Notes under the pieces: model-generated
The model's database searches: none
The model's input: only the letters and a program-made list of their open reading frames with translations
What the model was told of the DNA's origin: nothing
Program-made: the position numbers and the translations under genes
In this document: positions 41,959 to 51,558 of the stretch, piece by piece
How the letters are laid out: each line of letters begins with the position of its first letter
How positions within the stretch are numbered: position 1 is the stretch's first letter
DNA from: Nocardia sp.
GTDB lineage: Bacteria > Actinomycetota > Actinomycetes > Mycobacteriales > Mycobacteriaceae
NCBI RefSeq assembly: GCF_025465275.1
Contig: NZ_JAODNK010000193.1
Span: forward strand, 61,570 to 125,569
Length of the DNA stretch: 64,000 nucleotides
Direction of reading: 5' to 3'

Positions 41959-44406
41959 CTACCTCCTGATCCGGGACATTTCGGGGTCCACCACCGGTTC
42001 GGAATGCACGACGGCGGCATAGCGGGTGCCGAGGTATTCGACCTCGACCTCGTCGCCCGGCGCGGTGGCCGCCGGCAGCCAGGCGTACGCGATGCTGTGA
42101 CCGATGGTGGCCGAATAGCCCGCGCTGGTGACATAACCCGCACACACGCCGCCGACGTACACCGGCTCCTTGCCGAGCACGACGGCCGCCGGACTGTCGA
42201 ACACGATGCTGCGCAAGATCTTCGCCGGCGGCTCCGCCTGCTCCAGCGCGGCTTTGCCGATGAAATCGGCCTTGCTCATGCGCACCGCGAAATCGAGACC
42301 CGCCGCCGCCGGACGATGCTCGGTGGTCATATCGGTTCCCCAACCGCGGTAACCTTTTTCGATACGCAGGCTGTTGAATGCGATCCGGCCCGCCGCGATG
42401 GCCTCGTGTGCCCGACCGGCGTCCCACAGCAGATCCCAGAGCGCGCTGCCGTATTCGGCCGTCGTGTAGATCTCCCAGCCGAGTTCACCGACGTAGGACA
42501 CGCGCATCATCGTCACCGGAACAGCGCCGAGATAGGTGTTCGAGGCGCGGAAATACTTGAATGCCTGATGTGACAGATCGTCGGAGCACAGGGGCTGCAC
42601 CAGATCTCGTGCCGCCGGACCCCACACCCCGATACAGCAGGTGCCGCCGGTGATGTCACGCAGCGTCACCGAGCCGTCGGCGGGTAGATGTCTGCTGAAC
42701 CAGTCGAAGTCCAGCGGACCGTTGGCGCCCACCTGGAATCGCTGTGGCGCGAGCCGGGCAACGGTGAGATCGCTTCGGACGCCGCCGTTCTCATCGAGCA
42801 TCAGCGCGTAGGTCACCGAGCCGACACTCTTGTCCAGATTATTGGTGGTGAGCTGCTGCAGCAGTTCCAGTGCGCCCGGTCCGGCCAGTTCGTAGCGGGT
42901 CAATGGCGTCATATCGAACAAGGCCACGTGCTCCCTGGTCCAGTGCGCCTCCGCGATGGAGATCGTCGACCAGAAGTTGGCCGACCAGCCGTCACGGTCC
43001 GGGAACGCGAAGCCCTCATCGCGAAGGCGTTGCATCAGAACGGCATTGGCCTCGTACCATGCCGGCCGCTCCCAGCCGCCACCCTCGAAGAAGAACGCTC
43101 CGAGTTCCTGCTGGCGGGGGTAAAAGGGGCTGGTGCGCAGGCCGCGCAGGGCCGTTCGGTGCTGATGCGGGTGGATGATGTCGTAGACCTCGACGAAGGC
43201 CTGCGAACTGGTCTCGAGGATGAATCGGGCGCTGCGCGCGGCGTCTTCGAAGCGGTACAGGTCGCATTCGTGCACGTCGGTGTGCGCTGCGCCGTCGATG
43301 ATCCACTCGGCGGTCGCCTTGGCCACACCGGCCGCATGGGTGACCCACACCGCCTCGGCGACCCAGAATCCCGCCAGGTCGCGGTGCTCGCCCATGATCG
43401 AGAAGCCATCGGGGGTGAACGAGAAGATCCCGTTGAACCCCTCCTCCACCTTCGAATCACCCAGCGCGGGAAGCAGTTCCATGGACTCTTGCCAGGCGGG
43501 GGCGAAATCCTCGTCGGTGAAAGAGAGCATCGATGGCATATCCGTACCCGCGGTGGCCAGCGTCGAGAGGTCCACCGGCATGGGCTTGTGCCCGTAGTAG
43601 CCGATGCCGATCCGATCGCCGTGCTCGCGGAAGTAGAGGTCCTGATCCTGATGCCGCAGGATCGGCAGGTTCGCCTCGCGGAGTGCGGTATTGCGCCCCT
43701 CGAGCGCGGAGATCCGGCCGGTCTTGGCGTACTGGTGCGCCATCGGCACCAGCGGCACTACCAGGCCGGCCTTCGCGGCCACCTCGGCGCCCCAGAAGCC
43801 GGCCGCGCAGATGACGATGTCCGCATCGATGATTCCGTCGGCGGTTTCCACACCCGCCACCCGCCCGCCACGCTCCACGATGCCGAGTACTTCCTGATAC
43901 GGGCGGAATCGCGCACCGCGTGCGGTCGCGAGCCGGGCCTGCGCGCTCGCCGCGCGCAGCGCCTTGGCCAAACCATCTGCGGGAGTATGGAATCCGCCGA
44001 GAATCCGATCGGCATCGAGCAGTGGATGCAGTACGGCGCACTCGGCCGGCTCGAGGAGCCGTCCCTCGATTCCCCACGACTGCGCCCACCCGGCCTTGCG
44101 ATGCAGATCCTGCCAGCGCTCGGGTGTCGTGGCCACCTCCAAGCCGCCGACCGGATTGAATACCCAACCCTCTTCATGATCGAGCGCCAGAAATTTCTCT
44201 GTCGTGTACCGGGCGAACTCCGTCATTGTCTTCGACGAGTTCGTCTGGAACACCAAACCTGGTGCGTGCGAAGTGGAGCCGCCGGTGGTGAACAGTGGCC
44301 CGCGATCGAGGACCGTGACATCCGTCCAGCCGCGCGAGGTTATTTCATCAGCTAACGAGGTTCCGACGATTCCGGCTCCGATGATGACAACTTTCGGGTG
44401 AGCCAA
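41959..44406 (-). CDS. Dimethylglycine dehydrogenase/oxidase with GcvT domain
   Basis: 815 residues from TTG 44406, chosen because GGAGG lies 7 bases upstream and the protein then begins directly at the FAD fold (VVIIGAGIVGTSLADEI). H47 in GGSTSHAPGL is the likely covalent FAD histidine. The second half is a folate-binding GcvT aminomethyltransferase domain (LFDMTPLTRYELAGPGALE, RVSYVGELGWEIY) with its C-terminal barrel. It demethylates dimethylglycine to sarcosine and can trap the one-carbon unit on tetrahydrofolate. First gene of the seven-enzyme-and-transport operon's minus-strand transcript; an operator pair lies 15 bases upstream. Confidence 0.92.
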   Translation of the reverse strand: MAHPKVVIIGAGIVGTSLADEITSRGWTDVTVLDRGPLFTTGGSTSHAPGLVFQTNSSKTMTEFARYTTEKFLALDHEEGWVFNPVGGLEVATTPERWQDLHRKAGWAQSWGIEGRLLEPAECAVLHPLLDADRILGGFHTPADGLAKALRAASAQARLATARGARFRPYQEVLGIVERGGRVAGVETADGIIDADIVICAAGFWGAEVAAKAGLVVPLVPMAHQYAKTGRISALEGRNTALREANLPILRHQDQDLYFREHGDRIGIGYYGHKPMPVDLSTLATAGTDMPSMLSFTDEDFAPAWQESMELLPALGDSKVEEGFNGIFSFTPDGFSIMGEHRDLAGFWVAEAVWVTHAAGVAKATAEWIIDGAAHTDVHECDLYRFEDAARSARFILETSSQAFVEVYDIIHPHQHRTALRGLRTSPFYPRQQELGAFFFEGGGWERPAWYEANAVLMQRLRDEGFAFPDRDGWSANFWSTISIAEAHWTREHVALFDMTPLTRYELAGPGALELLQQLTTNNLDKSVGSVTYALMLDENGGVRSDLTVARLAPQRFQVGANGPLDFDWFSRHLPADGSVTLRDITGGTCCIGVWGPAARDLVQPLCSDDLSHQAFKYFRASNTYLGAVPVTMMRVSYVGELGWEIYTTAEYGSALWDLLWDAGRAHEAIAAGRIAFNSLRIEKGYRGWGTDMTTEHRPAAAGLDFAVRMSKADFIGKAALEQAEPPAKILRSIVFDSPAAVVLGKEPVYVGGVCAGYVTSAGYSATIGHSIAYAWLPAATAPGDEVEVEYLGTRYAAVVHSEPVVDPEMSRIRR

Positions 44407-44420
44407 GACGTGCCTCCGAT

Positions 44421-44455
44421 GTTGCTTGATGCGCAACGTAATCGCATTACGCAAC
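44421..44455. promoter_or_regulatory. Paired IclR-type operator before dimethylglycine dehydrogenase
   Basis: GTTGCTTGATGCGCAAC (44421-44437) and the half-matching TAATCGCATTACGCAAC (44439-44455) are spaced 18 bases start to start, as in the glyA pair. Confidence 0.7.
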
Positions 44456-44552
44456 AAATGGTCGACCCGATCCGGCGGCCTGTCAACCGCTGGAAACCTA
44501 CTGTTCACAAACAGATTCCAGGGTTGACCGCCGCCGGAAACCCGCGCAAACT

Positions 44553-44588
44553 GTTGCGTGATAAGAGACGTGTTGCGTAATGAGCAAC
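44553..44588. promoter_or_regulatory. Paired IclR-type operator before the ferredoxin gene
   Basis: GTTGCGTGATAAGAGAC (44553-44569, left half intact) and GTTGCGTAATGAGCAAC (44572-44588, both halves intact). The right-hand site covers ATG 44580, which argues for the downstream start at 44601. Confidence 0.7.
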
Positions 44589-44600
44589 TCTGGAGGACTG

Positions 44601-44942
44601 ATGGGTTCCCTGGCCGAACAATCGGAAACAACTACCGCAGAGCTGTTCGTCGCGCCCCTGACCGATCTGCCGCTGGGTGAGGTCGCCACGGTGACCCCGG
44701 ACGGCGCCCCGCCGATCGCGGTATTCCATACCGAGAACGGACTTTTCGCGATCGACGACACCTGCACGCATCAGGACGCGTCGCTGTCCGACGGCTGGGT
44801 GGAGAACTGCACGGTCGAATGCCCGTTGCACGAATCGTGCTTCGACCTGCGCACCGGCGCGGTGTCCGGTCCGCCGGCCAAGATCGCGGTGCGGATACAC
44901 GCGGTGCGAGTGGTCGACGGCGACGTGTGGGTGCAGTTGTGA
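44601..44942 (+). CDS. Rieske-type [2Fe-2S] ferredoxin
   Basis: 113 residues from ATG 44601 with TGGAGG five bases upstream; ATG 44580 is an alternative without a ribosome site. Rieske ligands are C55/H57 in CTHQDASL and C74/H77 in CPLHESCFDLRTG. It should carry electrons from the adjacent reductase to the betaine demethylase oxygenase, making a three-component system. The stop overlaps the reductase GTG by 4 bases. Confidence 0.92.
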   Translation: MGSLAEQSETTTAELFVAPLTDLPLGEVATVTPDGAPPIAVFHTENGLFAIDDTCTHQDASLSDGWVENCTVECPLHESCFDLRTGAVSGPPAKIAVRIHAVRVVDGDVWVQL

Positions 44943-46123
44943 ACGCTGACCCGGTAGTCGTGGTCGGCGCATCACTGGCCGGGTTCTCGCTGGTGCGAGC
45001 ACTGCGCGAACACGGTCACGACGGCAACATCACGGTTGTCGGCGACGAACCACACCTTCCCTACGACCGGCCGCCGCTGTCCAAAGAGTTCCTGCAGGGC
45101 GATATCGATCTCGCACTGGGCGAAGGGGCGGAAGCGAATTGGATTCTCGGCCGCCGAGCGAACGCACTCATCAGAACCGAGGCCGGGCCCGGGGTCGTCC
45201 TGGACGACGGGACCCGAATCGCCGGACATTCGCTGGTACTTGCGACAGGCGCACGCGCCAGATCATTGCCCGGCGCGGAGAAAATGGGTGGCATACACAC
45301 GCTGCGCACTCTCGAAGACGCCCGCGCCATCCGTGATTCGCTGCGCACCGCGAAAACGGTGGTGATCATCGGCGCGGGCCTGATCGGCGCCGAAATTGCC
45401 TCTACCGCAGTAACTCTCGGCATCGCTGTGTCCATCGTGGAAATCTCCACCGACCCGCTCACCGCGGTATTCGGCCCACATATCGGCCCGCTCTGCGCCG
45501 CGATGCACGGCGCCAACGGCGTCCGGTTGCTGACCGGTGTCGCTGTCGAGAAATTCATCGGCGACGAACACGTCCGCGCGGTCCGATTGAGCGATGGCAC
45601 CGAACTCACCGCCGACGCCGTGGTCATCGGCATCGGCGCCGTGCCCAATACCGAATGGGCCCGGGCTGCGGGCTTGGCTGTCGACAGCGGGTTCGTCACC
45701 GATTCTCTGTGCCGCACTTCGATTCCCGGCATCTACGCGATCGGCGACTGTGCCCGCAGCTACAACGAAGCGCTGGGTGCACACCACCGCTCCGAGCATT
45801 GGACCAATGCGACCGTCCAGGCCCGCATCGCCGCAGCCACCATTCTCGGCGCCCCGCAGCAGCAACCCATCCCGGTGCCGTATTTCTGGTCACGGCAGTA
45901 CGGGCGAACACTGCAGTTCGCGGGCCGCTGCCGAGCAACCGACGAGGTTCGCTTCCTCGACGGAGACCCGTCGAGTCCGTCGTGCATCGCGCTCTATGAG
46001 CGCGACGGTGTACCGGTGGCGGTCTTCGCCATCGATCACCCCCGCCTTTTCACCCGGTACCGCAAACACATCGAGCGACTGACCCCGATGTCGATCTCAG
46101 CCCCCTCGCTATCCCTCAGCTGA
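44939..46123 (+). CDS. FAD-dependent ferredoxin reductase
   Basis: 394 residues from GTG 44939 (GTGA overlap). FAD fold VVVVGASLAGFSLVRALREHG, then the NAD fold TVVIIGAGLIGAEIASTAV, then the C-terminal FAD contact GIYAIGDCARSYNEALG; a reductase C-terminal domain follows. Same family as ferredoxin reductases of P450 and dioxygenase systems. It passes NAD(P)H electrons to the Rieske ferredoxin. Overlaps the convergent hutI by 8 bases at the 3' end. Confidence 0.92.
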   Translation: MNADPVVVVGASLAGFSLVRALREHGHDGNITVVGDEPHLPYDRPPLSKEFLQGDIDLALGEGAEANWILGRRANALIRTEAGPGVVLDDGTRIAGHSLVLATGARARSLPGAEKMGGIHTLRTLEDARAIRDSLRTAKTVVIIGAGLIGAEIASTAVTLGIAVSIVEISTDPLTAVFGPHIGPLCAAMHGANGVRLLTGVAVEKFIGDEHVRAVRLSDGTELTADAVVIGIGAVPNTEWARAAGLAVDSGFVTDSLCRTSIPGIYAIGDCARSYNEALGAHHRSEHWTNATVQARIAAATILGAPQQQPIPVPYFWSRQYGRTLQFAGRCRATDEVRFLDGDPSSPSCIALYERDGVPVAVFAIDHPRLFTRYRKHIERLTPMSISAPSLSLS

Positions 46124-47324
46124 GCCCGGGGTGGGCCGGAGTGGCGGACCCCTCCACCAGCCCGCCCCGACACCACACCGCCCAGGTGAGCGGGACGCCC
46201 GGCCGGTAGGCCAGGTGGACGGCCGAGGGCGCGTCGAGGATATGCAGATCGGCTCGGGCGCCGGGCCGCAGCACACCGACCGCACCGTCGGCGGTGAGAT
46301 CGCGGCCCAGCGCCAGCGCGCCGCCGGCGGTGGCGGCCCAGATGGCTTCCTCCACCGACAGCCTCATCTGCAGGACCGCGGTGGCCACACAGTAGGCCAT
46401 GGACGTGGTGTAGGAGCTGCCCGGATTGGCGTTGGTGGCCAGGGCTATTCGCACACCGGCATCGAGCAGGCGGCGCGCCGGAGCAAGGGGCTGGCGGGTG
46501 GAGAGATCACACGCGGGCAGCAACGTCGCGATGGTGGAGGACGAGGCGAGCGCTTCGACATCGGCGTCGGTGAGGTGCGTACAGTGGTCGACACTGGCGG
46601 CGCCGTGCCGGACCGCCAGCTGCACACCGGGTCCGGGGCCGAGCTGATTGCCGTGCACGCGGAGACCGAGGCCGTGCGCCCGGCCCGCCGCCAGTACCCG
46701 GGCGGACTGCTCGGCATCGAAAGCGCCTGTCTCACAGAAGACATCGATCCAGCCGACATGCTCGGCGACGGCCTCCAGCATCGGGCCGCACACCAGATCC
46801 AGATAGTCGTCGGCGGGTATACCACGGGGCACGATGTGCGCGCCCAGGAACGAGACCTCGTCGGCAACCTCGGCTGCCAATGCGGCACAACGCTTTTCAT
46901 CGGCGATGGTGAGGCCGTATCCCGTCTTCGTCTCCAGGCAGGTGGTGCCCTGTCGCAGCGCCTCCTCCCGCAGCCGCTCGAGCGTGGCAGCCAGCGTCTC
47001 GTCGCTCGCGGCGCGAGTGGCCTCGACGGTGGTCTGGATACCGCCGGTCGAGTACGGCATTCCGCTCATGCGTGCGCCGAACTCCGCCGTGCGGTCACCG
47101 GCGAACACCAAATGGGTGTGGCTGTCGACCCATCCGGGCAGCACTGCCCGGCCGCCGGCATCGATGCGATGATCAGCGGCAGGGGCACGGGGCGCCGCTC
47201 CGATCCAGCGCACCCGTTCGCCTTCCACAACCAGGGCCGCATTGCGCAACACACCGAATTCCACTGTGTTGGTGGTGAGTTCGCCGATCCCATCGATCAG
47301 CGTTGTCACGGCGTTCACTGCCAT
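46116..47324 (-). CDS. hutI: Imidazolonepropionase
   Basis: 402 residues with LPGWVDSHTHLVFAGDRTAEF (metal histidines), TTCLETKTGYGLTI, HGNQLGPGPGVQLAVRHGA and ATNANPGSSYTTSM, all standard HutI. It hydrolyses 4-imidazolone-5-propanoate to N-formimidoyl-glutamate with a bound metal ion. Last gene of the hut operon, its start lying 10 bases inside hutF. Confidence 0.95.
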   Translation of the reverse strand: MAVNAVTTLIDGIGELTTNTVEFGVLRNAALVVEGERVRWIGAAPRAPAADHRIDAGGRAVLPGWVDSHTHLVFAGDRTAEFGARMSGMPYSTGGIQTTVEATRAASDETLAATLERLREEALRQGTTCLETKTGYGLTIADEKRCAALAAEVADEVSFLGAHIVPRGIPADDYLDLVCGPMLEAVAEHVGWIDVFCETGAFDAEQSARVLAAGRAHGLGLRVHGNQLGPGPGVQLAVRHGAASVDHCTHLTDADVEALASSSTIATLLPACDLSTRQPLAPARRLLDAGVRIALATNANPGSSYTTSMAYCVATAVLQMRLSVEEAIWAATAGGALALGRDLTADGAVGVLRPGARADLHILDAPSAVHLAYRPGVPLTWAVWCRGGLVEGSATPAHPGLS

Positions 47325-48634
47325 AGCGCTCCGATCTCCGTAGCGAGAGCGTGGGCTACGTTGTCGATGGTCCGATGGGTCCGGTCACGGACGATCCAGC
47401 GACCCGCCACCATGACGTCGGTGACGTCGGCGGCCGTTGCCGCGGAGAGGATTCCGGCGCCGTCCGCGCCCGCCGTGCGGGGCGAGGCAGTGTCGACGCA
47501 GACCAGGTCTGCCCCCTGACCGGGCGTGAGTGCGCCCACGCCGGTCCAGCCGGAGGCGGCGTGAGCCGTTGCCGCGGAGAGCAATTCCCCGGTGTCGAAT
47601 CGGCCGCGGCGGCCGCTGGCGAGGCGTTCGTGCAGTTCCAGAGCGCGGGTCTCGTGCCAGGGGTCGATGACCGTCTGGCCGTCACTGCCGAGGCAGAGGC
47701 GTACCTGTGCATCGGCGAGGCGACGGGCAGGGCCGATACCGTCGGCCAGATCGGCTTCGGTGCTGGGGCACAGGCAGACCCAGGAGGGGGCGAGGGTGGT
47801 GATATCGACGGGAGTGAGGTGGGTGGCGTGCACGGCCATCGTGTGCGGAGTCCAGGCACCTGCCGAGGCCAGCAGTTCCGTCGGCGTACAGCCGTAGGTG
47901 GCGAGGCATTCCGCGTTCTCGCGGGGCTGCTCGGACAGGTGGACGTGGAGCGGTTTACCGGTCGCGGCGCGTACGACGGCAGGGAGTTGTTCGGCAGGAA
48001 CCGCGCGCACCGAGTGGATGGCCGCGCCGATGAGAACCAGATCGCCTGCCGGACGGAAGGATTCGACCCGGACTGCCCAGCCGTCGGCGTCCCCGTCGTC
48101 GAAGCGTTGCTGCACGCCGGCGGTGGGCTGCCCGAAACCGCCTGCCAGATAACACACATCGAGCAGCGTCAGGCGGATACCCGCGTCGGCGGCCGCGGCT
48201 ACCAAGGCATGCGAGAACTCGTTGGGGTCGGCGTAGCACTGGGAGCCGGCGGAGTGATGCAGATAGTGGAATTCCGCGACGCTGGTGTAGCCCGCGAGCA
48301 CCATCTCCGTGTAGACGGCGCGAGCCAGCCGGTAGTACGAATCCGGTTGCAGCCGTTCCGCTACCGCATACATGCGCTCCCGCCAGGTCCAGAAACTGCC
48401 GCGATCATCATGAGTGCGCCCGCGCAGCGCCCGGTGGAAGGCGTGCGAGTGCGCATTGGCGAACCCTGGCAGCACCATCCCCGGCAGGATGGTGCAGCCC
48501 GGCTCCGCCCCGGCCGTGACGGCCGTGATGACGCCCTCCGCAATATCGATCCGCACCGCGTTCGCCACCCCACCGGGCAGCCATGCCCGCGCACACCAGT
48601 AGCTGCTCACCCCTCCGGACTCCGCCCCGCTCAT
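47315..48634 (-). CDS. hutF: Formimidoylglutamate deiminase
   Basis: 439 residues from ATG 48634. Amidohydrolase ligands are seen in GFANAHSHAFHRALRGR, LHVHLSEQ, MAVHATHL and LCLGSDGQTVID. HutF converts N-formimidoyl-glutamate to N-formyl-glutamate and ammonia, the five-step variant of histidine breakdown. A formylglutamate deformylase is then needed; the next gene upstream is the only candidate in the operon. ATGA-type overlap with that gene. Confidence 0.93.
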   Translation of the reverse strand: MSGAESGGVSSYWCARAWLPGGVANAVRIDIAEGVITAVTAGAEPGCTILPGMVLPGFANAHSHAFHRALRGRTHDDRGSFWTWRERMYAVAERLQPDSYYRLARAVYTEMVLAGYTSVAEFHYLHHSAGSQCYADPNEFSHALVAAAADAGIRLTLLDVCYLAGGFGQPTAGVQQRFDDGDADGWAVRVESFRPAGDLVLIGAAIHSVRAVPAEQLPAVVRAATGKPLHVHLSEQPRENAECLATYGCTPTELLASAGAWTPHTMAVHATHLTPVDITTLAPSWVCLCPSTEADLADGIGPARRLADAQVRLCLGSDGQTVIDPWHETRALELHERLASGRRGRFDTGELLSAATAHAASGWTGVGALTPGQGADLVCVDTASPRTAGADGAGILSAATAADVTDVMVAGRWIVRDRTHRTIDNVAHALATEIGALWQ

Positions 48635-49878
48635 CCCGCGAGGCTCCGCAGGACGCGCGCCAACTCGGCGGTGCCGTGGTCGATGTCGGCGGGTTCGGCG
48701 AACTCCTGGGGCGCGTGGCTGATGCCGGTGGGGTTGCGGACGTACAGCATCGCGGTGGGTACGAAGTCGGCCAGCACCGCGGCATCGTGCCCGGCTCCGG
48801 TCGGCAGGACGGGCGCGTTGCCGAGCAGGGCGCGCAGGCGGTCTCGCAAGGCCCGGTCGAAGGCTGCGGTGCCCTCGTAGGATTCCTCTCGCACCGCCAC
48901 CGTGCAGCCTTCGAGTTCTGCTGCCGCCCTGGCCTGTTCGGTGATCTCGGCAACCAGTGCGAGCACGTCGCCGGGCTCGGGCAGCCGTGCGTCCAGCCAC
49001 ACATCCACCTGGGAGGCGATGACATTGGTGCCGCCCGGTGTGGGCACCAGCCGCCCCACCGTGGCGCGCGCGTCGGGCACGGCGGCCGCCGCCGCCCGCA
49101 CCGCGGTGATCATTCGGGCGGCGGGCAGCATGGGATCGTGGCGATCGGTCATGAGCGTTGTGCCCGCGTGATTACCCTGCCCGGTGAAGGTGAATCGCCA
49201 CCGGCCGTGCGGAATGATATTGCTGCCCACCGCGAGCGGCGCGTCCAGGTGAACCAGTCCCCTGCCCTGTTCCACATGCAGCTCCACGAAAGTGCCTATC
49301 CGGCTGAGGGTTTCGCTGTCGCGGCCGAAGTGTCTCGGATCCTGCCCGGCGCCGCGCGCCGCCTCGGCGAACGTGGTGCCGTCGCTGTCGCGCAGGGCGA
49401 GCACCCGTTCGGGTGCGAGAGTCCCGGTCAGCAGGCGCGATCCGAGGCAGGGCACCCCGAACCGCCCGCCCTCCTCCTCCGCGAACACCACGATGGCCAG
49501 CGGCCGCCGCGGCACGAACCCCTCCGCACGCAGCAGATCGAACACGGCCAGCGCACTCACCACGCCCAGCGGCCCGTCGTACGCGCCGCCGCCCGGGACC
49601 GAATCCAGATGGCTCCCGGTCACCACCGCATCCGCGCCAGGCCGCCCGAACCACGCCCACACATTGGCATTCCGATCGCTGTGCACCTCCAGCCCCCGCG
49701 CCCGCGCCGCCCCGCGGAACCACTCCCGCAGCTCGCCCTCGGCGGTGGTGAACACGTGCCGCGAATACCCGCCGCGCGTCCGGTCGGCCCCCACCCGATC
49801 GATCTCCGCCAGCAGGTCATTGGCGGACGGCCGCGACGGGACCGGCCCATCCCCGGCATCACCGGCCCGAGCTGTCAT
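48631..49878 (-). CDS. M20 allantoate amidohydrolase-like enzyme, probable formylglutamate step
   Basis: 415 residues with GAGGTGAATCG before the ATG. TGSHLDSVPGGGAYDGPLG and FAEEEGGRFGVPCLGSR are the dinuclear metal motifs of the allantoate amidohydrolase and N-carbamoyl-amino-acid hydrolase branch. It sits between hutU and hutF in an operon that lacks any classical hutG. Its likely task is therefore removal of the formyl group from N-formyl-glutamate, or hydrolysis of a side product; this is inference from context. The same gene position recurs in other actinobacterial hut clusters. Confidence 0.85.
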   Translation of the reverse strand: MTARAGDAGDGPVPSRPSANDLLAEIDRVGADRTRGGYSRHVFTTAEGELREWFRGAARARGLEVHSDRNANVWAWFGRPGADAVVTGSHLDSVPGGGAYDGPLGVVSALAVFDLLRAEGFVPRRPLAIVVFAEEEGGRFGVPCLGSRLLTGTLAPERVLALRDSDGTTFAEAARGAGQDPRHFGRDSETLSRIGTFVELHVEQGRGLVHLDAPLAVGSNIIPHGRWRFTFTGQGNHAGTTLMTDRHDPMLPAARMITAVRAAAAAVPDARATVGRLVPTPGGTNVIASQVDVWLDARLPEPGDVLALVAEITEQARAAAELEGCTVAVREESYEGTAAFDRALRDRLRALLGNAPVLPTGAGHDAAVLADFVPTAMLYVRNPTGISHAPQEFAEPADIDHGTAELARVLRSLAG

Positions 49879-49908
49879 CGATTCACCTCGGTCGAAGAGT
49901 TCACTGAT

Positions 49909-51558
49909 TCACCTGTCCCACATCGGAATTCGTACATCACGCTGCTTGGCGACCTGGTCTGCTTCCGGATAGCCCGCGTCCACGTGCCGCAGCACACCCA
50001 TACCCGGGTCATTGGTGAGCACCCGCTCGATCTTCTGCGCGGCAAGTGGCGTCCCGTCGGCGACGGTGACCTGTCCGGCGTGGATCGAGCGGCCCATGCC
50101 GACGCCGCCGCCGTGGTGGATGGACACCCAGCTGGCCCCGGAGGCAGTGTTGACCAAGGCATTCAGCAGGGGCCAGTCGGCGATGGCGTCGGAGCCGTCG
50201 GCCATGGCCTCGGTTTCGCGGTAGGGGGATGCCACCGACCCGCAGTCCAGGTGGTCGCGCCCGATCACGATCGGGGCGGAAACCTCACCGTTGGAGACCA
50301 TTTCGTTGAAACGCAATCCGGCGGCGTGCCGTTCGCCGTAGCCGAGCCAGCAGATACGGGCGGGCAGGCCCTGGAAGGCCACCCGTTCGCCGGCCAGGCG
50401 CATCCAGCGGGCCAGGGATTCGTTCTGCGGGAACAATTCCAGGATGGCGCGGTCGGTGGCCGCGATATCGGCCGGATCGCCGGAGAGCGCGACCCACCGG
50501 AACGGGCCCCTGCCCTCGCAGAACAGGGGACGGATGTAGGCGGGCACGAAGCCGGGGAAGTCGAAGGCACGCTCGTATCCGGCCAGCTTCGCTTCGCCGC
50601 GCAGGGAATTGCCATAGTCGAATACTTCCGCCCCGCGGTCGAGGAAGCCCACCATCGCGCCTACGTGGATGGCCATGGAATCCCGTGCGCGCTTGGTGAA
50701 TTCATCGGGCTTCCGGCCCGCGTAGTCGTCCCAGTCCTCGAGCGCGATGCCGATCGGCAGGTAGGTGAGCGGGTCGTGCGCGGAGGTCTGGTCGGTGACG
50801 ATATCCACCTCGACCTCCCGCCGCAGCAGCTCCGGCAGCACCTCCGCGGCATTGCCGATGACCGCGACCGACAGTGCGCGCCGTTCACGCTTGGCGGCCT
50901 CGACCCGCCGCAGCGCATCGTCGAGGTCGGTGGCCACCTCGTCCAGGTATCGGGTCTGCACGCGGCGCTGCGCATGCTCAGGATTGCATTCGATACACAG
51001 CGCCACCCCGCCGTTCATGGTGACGGCCAGCGGCTGTGCGCCACCCATGCCGCCCAGTCCCGCTGTGATGGTGAGGGTTCCGGCGAGGCTGCCGCCGAAC
51101 CGCTTGGTGGCCACCGCCGCGAAGGTTTCGTAGGTGCCCTGCAGAATGCCCTGGGTGCCGATGTAGATCCAGGATCCGGCGGTCATCTGCCCGTACATGG
51201 TCAGACCCAGGCTTTCGAGCCGCCGGAACTCCGGCCAGTTCGCCCAGTCCGGAACGAGATTCGAATTGGCGAGCAGCACGCGCGGCGCCCACTCGTGGGT
51301 GCGCAGCACGCCGACCGGCTTTCCCGACTGCACCAGCAGCGTCTCGTCCTCGCGCAGGTCGATCAGGGTGCGGGTGAGGGCGTCGAAACTGGGCCAGTCC
51401 CGGGCGGCCTTGCCGGTGCCGCCGTAGACGACCAGATCGTCCGGCCGCTCGGCGACCTCGGGATCCAGGTTGTTGTGCAGCATGCGCAGGGCGGCCTCGG
51501 TCTGCCAGCCGCGAGCGGTGAGTGTGGTGCCGCGGGCCGCGCGAACGGTTCGGGTCAT
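49909..51558 (-). CDS. hutU: Urocanate hydratase
   Basis: 549 residues from ATG 51558, overlapping the hutH stop by 4 bases. YGGTGKAARDWPSFDAL, the NAD-binding GGMGGAQPLAV, and RICWLGYGERH carrying the active-site cysteine are diagnostic. It adds water across urocanate using tightly bound NAD+ to give imidazolone propionate. Full length for the family. Confidence 0.96.
   Translation of the reverse strand: MTRTVRAARGTTLTARGWQTEAALRMLHNNLDPEVAERPDDLVVYGGTGKAARDWPSFDALTRTLIDLREDETLLVQSGKPVGVLRTHEWAPRVLLANSNLVPDWANWPEFRRLESLGLTMYGQMTAGSWIYIGTQGILQGTYETFAAVATKRFGGSLAGTLTITAGLGGMGGAQPLAVTMNGGVALCIECNPEHAQRRVQTRYLDEVATDLDDALRRVEAAKRERRALSVAVIGNAAEVLPELLRREVEVDIVTDQTSAHDPLTYLPIGIALEDWDDYAGRKPDEFTKRARDSMAIHVGAMVGFLDRGAEVFDYGNSLRGEAKLAGYERAFDFPGFVPAYIRPLFCEGRGPFRWVALSGDPADIAATDRAILELFPQNESLARWMRLAGERVAFQGLPARICWLGYGERHAAGLRFNEMVSNGEVSAPIVIGRDHLDCGSVASPYRETEAMADGSDAIADWPLLNALVNTASGASWVSIHHGGGVGMGRSIHAGQVTVADGTPLAAQKIERVLTNDPGMGVLRHVDAGYPEADQVAKQRDVRIPMWDR

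Noticed and set aside
42688..44355. 555-codon plus-strand frame
   Set aside because: Antisense to dimethylglycine dehydrogenase, whose motifs are unmistakable.
46131..47519. A 462-codon plus-strand frame
   Set aside because: Antisense to hutI and hutF, glycine- and arginine-rich with no domain.
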